From an uncultured Eubacteriales bacterium (GTDB taxonomy: Bacteria; Bacillota; Clostridia; Oscillospirales; Acutalibacteraceae): DNA of 37,422 nt. The notes below the pieces were generated by a model, which saw nothing but the letters and a program-made list of their open reading frames with translations, ran no database searches and was not told the DNA's origin. A program made the translations under genes and the position numbers. Positions 31,244 to 37,422 of the stretch are shown here, in pieces. The number at the start of each line of letters is the position of its first letter. Position 1 is the first letter of the stretch. The stretch covers positions 1 through 37,422 of the forward strand of contig ONID01000007.1 in the NCBI GenBank assembly GCA_900317765.1. Reading direction: 5' to 3'.

Positions 31244-32350
31244 TTATTTGCGGTGCTGAATAAGGACGGAATCCTCGGTCAGGGCTTCAAAGGAGTAGCC
31301 CTGCTTTTTCAGATATTCTATGATAGAGGGAAGGGCCTCGACGGTGGTCATTTTGCTCTTGCCGGTGTCGTGCATGAGGACATTGATGACCTTCTTTTTG
31401 CCGGTGCCTTTTTTGATGTTCTGGAGCAGCAGGGAAGCCTTTCGGTTGCGACCGTCAGCGTCGCCGCTGCTGACATTCCAGTCGTGGTAATAATATCCGT
31501 TTTTCCTGACACTGGCAATGAGCTTTTTCATAATGCCCTTGTTGTATTTGTTGCTGACCGTGTTGCTGGAACCGCCGGGGAAGCGGATAATGTGGCTGTC
31601 AACGCCGGTTGTCTTCTCCACATAGTCGTGTATCTTGTTGAGATCGGCATAATAGCCCTTTTCGCTCTTGTAGATTTTGCTGTAGTCGTGGGTATAGCTG
31701 TGAAGGGCGATGGTATGTCCGCGGTCGACAATGGCCTTGTACTGTTTGGTCATGTTCTTGTGGTAGACCACGAAGAAGGTGGCTTTTACATTGTACTTGT
31801 CCAAAATGTCGAGAATCTTCATTGTGTTGATGGAAGGGCCGTCGTCAAAGGTGAGATAAGCGACCTTGCCGGTGTTCTTTTTGGTGGGGTTGGATTGTTT
31901 CTCCCCTTCGATGTAAGCGAGCGTGGAAATAACCCAGCCCTTCTTGGAGGAGGAATACTGAATCTTGTACCACTTTTTTCCGGAGGAATCCTTTTTGGTG
32001 TCAAGCAGCATGTATTTCTTTCCCTTTGAGGTTCTGCCGATTTTGGCATATTTTGTGCCTGCGCCGGCGCGGACGTTGACGGGATTGCCGCTGATCACGA
32101 CGGTCTTGGAAGCGGCTGCGGCGGAGGGAGCGTATGCGGGATTGTGCGGAACGGTCGAACCGTCAGGGGCATATGCGACTGAGACGGCGGAAAAATCGGC
32201 TGGGGACGAGTCTTCCGTGATCAATCCTGTGTCCTGGGATGTGAAATCCTTTGTTTCGTCAAGCGGCATCACACAGGATGTCAGGGTGAGCGCCATGGCA
32301 GCGGCGACGGCTGCACAGAGGAGTTTTCTGAGAATGTCGAGGTTTTTCAT
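31244..32350 (-). CDS. Polysaccharide deacetylase lipoprotein with SH3 domain
   Basis: A 368-residue secreted enzyme: lipobox TLTSC (C26), a Ser/Ala-rich linker, a bacterial SH3 domain (about 83-150, NPVNVRAGAGTKYAKIG), then a NodB/CE4 deacetylase domain (about 160-360). NodB motifs: TFDDGPS (catalytic and metal Asp), HSYTHDY (metal His), RFPGGSS and MHDT. It would remove N-acetyl groups from peptidoglycan or a surface glycan, held on the membrane by its lipid. It is last in the operon, 35 bases after the DUF4956 stop. The ribosome binding site GGAG is 13 bases from ATG 32350, rather far. The terminator at 31174-31217 follows. Confidence 0.92.
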   Translation of the reverse strand: MKNLDILRKLLCAAVAAAMALTLTSCVMPLDETKDFTSQDTGLITEDSSPADFSAVSVAYAPDGSTVPHNPAYAPSAAAASKTVVISGNPVNVRAGAGTKYAKIGRTSKGKKYMLLDTKKDSSGKKWYKIQYSSSKKGWVISTLAYIEGEKQSNPTKKNTGKVAYLTFDDGPSINTMKILDILDKYNVKATFFVVYHKNMTKQYKAIVDRGHTIALHSYTHDYSKIYKSEKGYYADLNKIHDYVEKTTGVDSHIIRFPGGSSNTVSNKYNKGIMKKLIASVRKNGYYYHDWNVSSGDADGRNRKASLLLQNIKKGTGKKKVINVLMHDTGKSKMTTVEALPSIIEYLKKQGYSFEALTEDSVLIQHRK

Positions 32351-32385
32351 GTTGTGTTATCGTCTCCGATTCTGATAAAATGAAA

Positions 32386-33057
32386 TTAAAAGATTTCGCT
32401 GTCGTTTTCGACGAGTGAAGCGTCGCTGACAAAATCCATACCGATCAGCTTGTCAATCAGCTGGGAAGGCTTGTTTGTCTTGACTTCGATGGCAATATTC
32501 AGCCCGGACTTGGAAACATTCCTCGCCCGTGTTCTGCTGTAACTACAGAATTCCTTCACAGCTTTCATGATCGCATCTTCACGCTCATGCGAATCCGTGT
32601 TCACCACGAGAACCAGTGTATTGGAGCCCTTGAAGGAAGCCGAGAAGAGGATAATGAGCAGCGTGACAAAGAGCGAAGCGACGACGGCGATGCCTGCGAA
32701 GCCTGCGCCGCAGATGATGCCTGCGCTGATGGACCAGAAGAGAAAGGCGAGATCCATCGGATCCTTGATGGCGGTGCGGAAACGCACGATAGAGAGCGCG
32801 CCCACCATGCCAAGCGAAACGACGATGTTGGACTGAATGGTGAGGATGATGGCGGCGGTAATCACCGCGATAATGACGAGCGAAATATTGAATCCCTTGT
32901 TGTAGAAGGAATTGCGGTTGACGATTTTGTAGATGAAATAGATGTAAACAGCAATCAGCATGGTGCAGCCTATGCAGATCAGCACGGTGCCGATAGTAAT
33001 GCTGCTGGTGGCATAGCCCTCCATGAATGCTTTTTTGAGCAGATCAATGATTCCCAT
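32386..33057 (-). CDS. DUF4956 membrane protein
   Basis: A 223-residue protein with four to five membrane helices (about 20-45, 58-82, 105-125, 128-150) and a cytoplasmic C-terminal domain of about 75 residues with an ACT/ferredoxin-like look. The cytoplasmic-facing loop GMVGALSIVRFRTAIKDPMD is the signature of DUF4956 (PF16316) and of the related MgtC/SapB-like fold. Its role is not established. The gene is found next to VTC-domain and CotH genes in many Bacillota, and the order here is the same. It has GGAGG before ATG 33057. One idea is that it handles export of the polymer or substrate made by the VTC protein, but that is inference. Confidence 0.9.
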   Translation of the reverse strand: MGIIDLLKKAFMEGYATSSITIGTVLICIGCTMLIAVYIYFIYKIVNRNSFYNKGFNISLVIIAVITAAIILTIQSNIVVSLGMVGALSIVRFRTAIKDPMDLAFLFWSISAGIICGAGFAGIAVVASLFVTLLIILFSASFKGSNTLVLVVNTDSHEREDAIMKAVKEFCSYSRTRARNVSKSGLNIAIEVKTNKPSQLIDKLIGMDFVSDASLVENDSEIF

Positions 33058-33123
33058 AGTAAATTACCTCCGTATGTTTTGCCGTTCGGAACGGCATTGA
33101 ATATTTGATGAAGCGCATCAGGA

Positions 33124-33807
33124 TTAAAAACCGATAAGCCTGCAAGAGTAGTATTTGGAAAAGGTGCTCCACTGCAATGTGTCGAGCTGCAACAGACTCT
33201 TGATGTGAAGGGGAAGCAGCTCGTCCCACTTCACTTCGAGAATGCTTTTGCCGGGGGGGAGAACAGGTCGCTGGCGGTAGTCCTGCGTGAGGAATCTGCC
33301 GACTTCATCCGAGGAAGTGATGTTTCCGTCGAAGGTGATCCGCACGTTTCCGGCAGTGTAAATGAAGGGAACGCGGCAGTATGTGACAATGACCTTGGGC
33401 AGCATCCCGCGCGCGCTCATTTCGAGCAGCAGCCGTCGCTTTTCCTCCGGCATGCCGGCGACGATTGCCGGAAAACGACCGGCGGAGAGCATCTCCGCTT
33501 CATCCCTTGTCAGGGAACAGGAGCGTTTCAGCGTCATGCCCCTTCGCTTGATCTTTTTTTCGAGCCGGATCAAAGAGGTGTCGCCGTTGTAGTAGCGGAT
33601 GCGGTATTTCGCACGCGGATCGGTTCCGGCTTCGTTCTGGAAGAAGCAAGTGTCGGCTGCGTTGTCAAAGTAAAGGCTGCGGATGATATAGCTTCCGTCC
33701 TCTCCGGCGTGCGGGTCAGGCTTCATGAGTCCCCTTACTTTCATCAGTGTGACGGCACGCTGACCGGAATCCATGAGATATTTGTATTCGTGCCTGTATT
33801 TATCCAT
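33124..33807 (-). CDS. VTC-domain protein (polyphosphate polymerase-like)
   Basis: A 227-residue single VTC domain (PF09359), the catalytic tunnel fold that makes polyphosphate from ATP in yeast Vtc4. Basic tunnel motifs are present: E7-Y-K9-Y, RSLYFD (43-48), KYRIRYY (67-73), LEKKIKRRG with E83-K84-K85, K94-R95, and a final EVKWDELLP glutamate. Bacterial members are uncharacterised or poorly characterised; polyphosphate synthesis on the inner membrane face is a reasonable guess. The start ATG 33807 overlaps the stop of the upstream lipoprotein by eight bases (ATGGATAA), the same overlap as between hen1 and pnkp. The longer reading to 33840 is less likely. Confidence 0.9.
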   Translation of the reverse strand: MDKYRHEYKYLMDSGQRAVTLMKVRGLMKPDPHAGEDGSYIIRSLYFDNAADTCFFQNEAGTDPRAKYRIRYYNGDTSLIRLEKKIKRRGMTLKRSCSLTRDEAEMLSAGRFPAIVAGMPEEKRRLLLEMSARGMLPKVIVTYCRVPFIYTAGNVRITFDGNITSSDEVGRFLTQDYRQRPVLPPGKSILEVKWDELLPLHIKSLLQLDTLQWSTFSKYYSCRLIGF

Positions 33808-34675
33808 TGACCAGACACCCTTCCTCAATGAAAATCTCATGCTCCGCCTTGCTGTTGGACATGACCCCCTTGAGCATCGCCCTGCTGGAAGCCATATAAA
33901 TGCTGCGCGCGGCGTTCAGCGCGTGTTCTCCGGCAATGACCGAGAGAACGGAGCCGGTGATCTCGATATTGCCCTTGTAAGACTTGTTCGCCTTGGTGGT
34001 GCGGATGCCGTTCTTCTCGGCTTCGATCGTCAGGTCTGCGCCGTCGATCAGAATTCCGTCATTTCCGTGAAGCCCGTCGTCCTTCGCCCGTGTAAAGAGT
34101 TTCACGCCGATGATCTTGAGATAATCCTTGGTGTGAATGGCGTCCTTGCAGTAGCCCGAAACCGACAGGCTTCCGCTGCCGTTGAACGTCAGGTCGCACC
34201 TGCTGAAAATGCAGGCGTCGCAGATGTCGCTGATGTATTTGCTGCCGTCGGATAGGGTGTTTTCGCTGCCCGGTTCGACGGTGATGATCACCTTTCCCGC
34301 CGATTCGACGTTGATGGCGGGAGCGGTGGTCGACTTGACGGTGATGCCGCCGAGGAAGAGATGCACCACCTGGTCTTCCGCTGCGATATGGATACTGCCG
34401 TTCAGTTCACCGCTGAGGCGGTAATCCCCGGGTTCGGTGATGAGCAGTTCATCCCCCGCAGCGCTGAGATCAATTGATTTCGCACTGTCCGAGGACGTGC
34501 GTCTGTCCTCGCGGGTCAGCTGTATGACCTGACTGACCTGACTGACCTGACCGTCTGCCTTTTCCTTCCGGGACTCCTCTGCCGAGAGGGAACAGCCTGT
34601 CAGCAGGGATGTCGTCAGACAGAAGGCTGTCAGCGCCGCAAGAAGGGCAGCTCTATTCCGCTTCAAAAATCGCAT
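33800..34675 (-). CDS. Cthe_2159-type carbohydrate-binding beta-helix lipoprotein
   Basis: A 291-residue lipoprotein: lipobox LLTGC (C28), a linker with QVSQVSQV, then a right-handed beta-helix from about 65 on. Repeated strand units such as GDYRLSGELNGSIHIAAEDQ, AGKVIITVEPGSENTLSDGS, DLTFNGSGSLSVSGYCKDAI and KDDGLHGNDGILIDGADLTI match PF14262 (Cthe_2159). The founding protein binds acidic plant polysaccharides (cellulose and polygalacturonate) with calcium. The length is about half that of typical family members. Its start lies within the end of the CotH gene (23-base overlap), so it is translated from the same mRNA. It may hold the enzyme complex to a surface polysaccharide. Confidence 0.87.
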   Translation of the reverse strand: MRFLKRNRAALLAALTAFCLTTSLLTGCSLSAEESRKEKADGQVSQVSQVIQLTREDRRTSSDSAKSIDLSAAGDELLITEPGDYRLSGELNGSIHIAAEDQVVHLFLGGITVKSTTAPAINVESAGKVIITVEPGSENTLSDGSKYISDICDACIFSRCDLTFNGSGSLSVSGYCKDAIHTKDYLKIIGVKLFTRAKDDGLHGNDGILIDGADLTIEAEKNGIRTTKANKSYKGNIEITGSVLSVIAGEHALNAARSIYMASSRAMLKGVMSNSKAEHEIFIEEGCLVNG

Positions 34676-37202
34676 GGACGGTTACACCTCCGTTAAGTTG
34701 AATTTCTCTTGTTATTTCGGTTTTTCCGTCAGACCATCCCACAAAGCGGTATCCGGGATTGGGAGCCGCCGTGACGGTAACAGGGTATTCTGTGAAATAT
34801 CTGCCCGTCCAGCTGCCGTTCCGGAGATCGATCATCGAGGTGTTCACCCTGACGGAACCTGCCTTGGGAAGATCGGTCATGACGGTCAGTTCGCCGGTGG
34901 CGTTGGTCAGTCCGAATTCCTTCGCCGTGAAAGCGATCATATTGTCGGGACGTTCGCGGAAGAAGTATTCGTGCCAGCTGATGTCCTGACCGAATTTTTC
35001 GAGCAGAGCGGACATGCGTTCTTCGGTGAAGTCGTTGTTGATCATATCCATCATGGAGAGCACAAACTGTCTGCGCCATTCGGGATTTTTCTTGAGCGCA
35101 CAGTAAATCAGTCTTTCGTTGACGGGGGGATCCCAGTCGCACACAATATTGAAGGTGTCCAGCTGTGCGTCGGTGATGTCGTTCAGCCCGTAATTGAATC
35201 GGCATCCGGCGGTCTGGAGATCCATGTCATAAAATGCCCAGCGCCAGCGCCCGTCGCCGTAGGAATCGTTTTCCCTGGTGGTGGTGCGCCACATGGCGGT
35301 GTTGGCGTATTCGTTGTAGTCGGTATTGCCGAGGTAGACATTGGCGCAGATATAGTCGATGTAGCTTTGAATATCGATCATCTCTCCGAACTTCTCGTAA
35401 TTCTTCTGATCGGAGAGATCGTTGCTTTCGAGGAACTGCTTGATTTCGTCGGTGATTCCCACCTTGACAAATTCCACATTGTCCACACCGAAGGTCTGCC
35501 GGAAGTAGGTGTCGTTGTATTTTTCCTGCATGAAGGTGTCGTACCAGAACTCACCGTTGAGGTAAACCGTCACGGGAATGCACTGCACGGTTGCAACGTC
35601 CCTGTCGGGAACGGTGTACATGGTGACGGCGTTTTCAAATCCCGCGTTGAAGACGACGGAATGGGTTGCCTTGCCCTTGAAAAACTCGACAGGGAAGGTG
35701 CTGCGTCCGCTGTATTCCTTGCGTGAGAAGACCGAGAAGCGCTTCATGGGCAGCCAGCGTGTGGAACCGCCTTGGATTCTCAGACCGCCCTTTTGCCCGA
35801 AGGTGAGGTTTTTGCCGTCGCCGAAGTATTCGATGTTGACTTCGCATTCGGTGCCCTTCACGTCGAAATTGGCGATCGGGCGTTCGCCTTCACCGCCGCC
35901 GAGATACCATTCGTCGTAGTTCTTGCCGGTGACATACATACCGTTCTCACCGAAGAGGGCGTCGTCGTCCGCGACAAGCGAAACCACCGCCCTGCCGCCG
36001 TTGAATTTTTCGCCGATAAAGTAGGAAGCGGAAACCTCCTGACTTTTGGCACCCTCCGGGTCGATGGCAATGGCGCGCACCACAAAGGCTTTTTTGACCG
36101 GCGCGGTGACCGGCGTGTAGTTCTTCCAGTCGTACACGATGTTTTGCAGCGAAATGCGCTTGTTCGGCTCGTCGCTGCGGTCTCTGACGCGTATGGGCTT
36201 TTGGTAGACAGGGGACCCGGCAGTGGGCGTGGAGCCGTCGGTGGTATAGTGAATGACCGCGCCTTCAGCGGCTGTGATGCCGAGGTCAAATTCGTCGGCA
36301 TAGTAACCGGCGGGTTGCGAGAAGGACGGATTCTGAATGACAGCGGCGGAAGCGGCGTTTTGCTTTCCGGGAGTGGGATGCATATAGAGCCATTCGCCCT
36401 CGCTGTCGGTCAGGCAGTAGGAATAGCTTCCTTCTCTCGGCTTGTCGACGGTCACCTTGTCGATGATTCTTCCGCTTCCGTCGGAGAGGATCACAACGGT
36501 GCCTCCCGTTTTGCCGAGGGAGAAGACGTCGCTGTCCAGCGGCACCAGAAGGAGCTTGCCTGCGGGGGCCAGACTGTCGGGAAGCGGGTATTTCCTGAGT
36601 TTTTCCTCGCTGTTGCTCAGATAAAGACCACGGGTGCGGCAGGGGAAACTGCCGGTATTGAGCAGCTCGATGTAACCTCCGTCAGAGACCCTTCCCACCT
36701 TGGAGTCGCAGATTTCGTTGAGCCGGAGCTTCATGACGCCGTCGGCGCAGAAGGCAAAGGAGGCGATGGCGACGATCCCCAGAAGGCTGAGGCAAAAGGT
36801 CAACACCAATCTTCTGAACCGCCGTGACGCGGGGGGAACAAAAGGCTTATCGTCGCAGAGCTTGGCGAGAACCGACGACCGCACGGCGAATCCGATGGCA
36901 GCCGAAACGGGAATCCAGATCAGAAGGATGCCGTAGATGTACTCAGTGGACTGATAGCTGAGTTTCTTTTCGACGGTAAGACGAAGGGTCCGCAGAATAT
37001 CGGCATTCCCGCGGAACATCAGATGCAGCAGGAACAGAACGCAGGCGTTGGCGATAAGCACCGAAGCCCACACGACCGCCCTGATAGCGCGCGCTTTTTT
37101 GCTTTCATCGGGGCAATAGGGGAGATCGGCAATGGAAATGCTGATGGCAGAGACCGAGGCGAAAATCAAAACAAGGCAAATGACAGCAATTGTTAACGGC
37201 AT
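34653..37202 (-). CDS. CotH-like kinase with membrane segments and lamin-tail domain
   Basis: An 849-residue protein. Four hydrophobic helices lie at about 5-25, 40-65, 92-115 and 130-152. Then come a lamin-tail-like domain (LRLNEICDSKVG to MHPTPGKQN), a chitobiase/beta-hexosaminidase C-terminal-like module with the AVIHYTTDGSTPTAGSP loop, and a CotH kinase domain (about 400-720) with GLRIQGGSTRWLPMKRFSVF, the Lys-binding region, and RWAFYDMDL as the metal-binding Asp pair. A repeat-type module ends the protein (GYRFVGWSDGKTEI). CotH kinases phosphorylate secreted proteins outside the cytoplasm; the spore-coat member acts on CotB and CotG. ATG 37202 is preceded by a weak AAGTGA. It is first in a five-gene operon. 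Confidence 0.92.
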   Translation of the reverse strand: MPLTIAVICLVLIFASVSAISISIADLPYCPDESKKARAIRAVVWASVLIANACVLFLLHLMFRGNADILRTLRLTVEKKLSYQSTEYIYGILLIWIPVSAAIGFAVRSSVLAKLCDDKPFVPPASRRFRRLVLTFCLSLLGIVAIASFAFCADGVMKLRLNEICDSKVGRVSDGGYIELLNTGSFPCRTRGLYLSNSEEKLRKYPLPDSLAPAGKLLLVPLDSDVFSLGKTGGTVVILSDGSGRIIDKVTVDKPREGSYSYCLTDSEGEWLYMHPTPGKQNAASAAVIQNPSFSQPAGYYADEFDLGITAAEGAVIHYTTDGSTPTAGSPVYQKPIRVRDRSDEPNKRISLQNIVYDWKNYTPVTAPVKKAFVVRAIAIDPEGAKSQEVSASYFIGEKFNGGRAVVSLVADDDALFGENGMYVTGKNYDEWYLGGGEGERPIANFDVKGTECEVNIEYFGDGKNLTFGQKGGLRIQGGSTRWLPMKRFSVFSRKEYSGRSTFPVEFFKGKATHSVVFNAGFENAVTMYTVPDRDVATVQCIPVTVYLNGEFWYDTFMQEKYNDTYFRQTFGVDNVEFVKVGITDEIKQFLESNDLSDQKNYEKFGEMIDIQSYIDYICANVYLGNTDYNEYANTAMWRTTTRENDSYGDGRWRWAFYDMDLQTAGCRFNYGLNDITDAQLDTFNIVCDWDPPVNERLIYCALKKNPEWRRQFVLSMMDMINNDFTEERMSALLEKFGQDISWHEYFFRERPDNMIAFTAKEFGLTNATGELTVMTDLPKAGSVRVNTSMIDLRNGSWTGRYFTEYPVTVTAAPNPGYRFVGWSDGKTEITREIQLNGGVTVHAIFEAE

Positions 37203-37246
37203 ATGTCACATCACTTCACTTTATCGAATACAATTATTAAGACATA

Positions 37247-37275
37247 ATTATAGTTGATTTTTATAGAATTGTCAA
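37247..37275 (-). promoter_or_regulatory. Perfect consensus sigma-A promoter for the CotH operon
   Basis: Minus strand: -35 TTGACA (37270-37275), exactly 17 bases, and -10 TATAAT (37247-37252). Both hexamers match the consensus fully. Transcription would start near 37240, with a leader of about 38 bases. The spoIIE-like compartment-specific control expected of a spore-coat gene is not seen, so vegetative expression is likely. Confidence 0.92.
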
Positions 37276-37365
37276 GAATTTTGTAGAAAATAGGCGATTG
37301 TAAAAGCAAGTGGGGAGTGGGAAGTGATTAGTTTTGTTGACAGAAGATTATCCGCATTTGTCTTG

Positions 37366-37422
37366 GTGCGATTATGAAGCCAGCGCGTCGTGCGCTCCCC
37401 CAGTCGCTACGCGACAGCCCCC
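37366..37422. repeat. GC-rich intergenic repeat fragment at the window edge
   Basis: A run of short hairpins, GCGC-GTCGT-GCGC and GTCGC-TAC-GCGAC, inside a sequence ending CGCGACAGCCCCC. From memory this CAGTCGCTACGCGACAGCCC type is a common intergenic repeat in Clostridia. It is cut by the window edge. The preceding gap also holds GCGATTGTAAAA (37303), which recurs at 28891 beside repeat copy 2. Confidence 0.5.

Noticed and set aside
34653-37202. Spore-coat identity of the CotH protein
   Set aside because: Although named after a coat protein, the multidomain membrane architecture and a perfect sigma-A promoter point to a vegetative cell-surface kinase rather than a SigK/SigE-controlled coat protein.

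Overview
This window looks like chromosomal DNA of a spore-forming member of the Bacillota (Clostridia, probably the Oscillospirales/Ruminococcus side). The evidence is the end of a spoIIIA sporulation operon (spoIIIAF-AG-AH), strong AGGAGG ribosome binding sites, sigma-A promoters with 17-bp spacers, many lipoproteins, and GC-rich genes separated by AT-rich gaps. I see no tRNA, rRNA, CRISPR array, prophage or complete insertion sequence. The taxonomic placement is inference.

Layout. Bases 1-1524 hold the end of the spoIIIA operon, with a dispersed repeat between spoIIIAG and spoIIIAH, closed by a strong terminator. Bases 1530-6051 (minus strand) hold a hypothetical protein, a bacterial PH-domain protein, the tRNA-modifying enzyme MtaB and an ABC-F ATPase. 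Bases 5974-6933 have no gene but are full of repeats: a heptamer tandem array, a duplicated 29-mer, a G-rich low-complexity tract and a copy of a dispersed GC-rich repeat. Bases 6934-9454 (plus) carry an LtrA-like membrane protein and a membrane-anchored Ntn-hydrolase behind a response-regulator-like box. Bases 9504-13684 (minus) carry two related lipoproteins flanking an operon of a 53-residue peptide, a STAS protein, a STAS-kinase fusion and a PHP phosphoesterase.

Bases 13834-17586 (plus) form a thiol/sulfane-sulfur redox operon: thioredoxin, a four-domain CoA-disulfide-reductase-like protein (FAD oxidoreductase-rhodanese-TusA-DsrE) and a Crp/Fnr regulator, with a 21-bp palindrome beside the promoter. 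A palindromic element and a structured leader then precede a UDP-glucose dehydrogenase gene (18053-19288). Bases 19699-28709 (minus) encode a YhaO/YhaN (SbcD/SbcC-like) pair with an Ldh-family oxidoreductase, then the Hen1-Pnkp RNA repair pair. Bases 29113-31217 (plus) hold a FucO-like lactaldehyde reductase, preceded by a second copy of the spoIIIA-region repeat, and a lipoprotein. Bases 31244-37202 (minus) are a five-gene cell-surface operon: CotH-like kinase, Cthe_2159-type beta-helix lipoprotein, VTC-domain protein, DUF4956 membrane protein and a polysaccharide deacetylase, driven by a perfect consensus promoter.

The best candidates for undescribed biology are the STAS/STAS-kinase/small-peptide operon, the CotH-VTC-DUF4956 surface operon, the structured leader upstream of ugd, and the intergenic repeat shared by spoIIIAH and fucO. 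Where an upstream start lacked a ribosome binding site, I moved the start to the internal codon that has one, and each entry says so.
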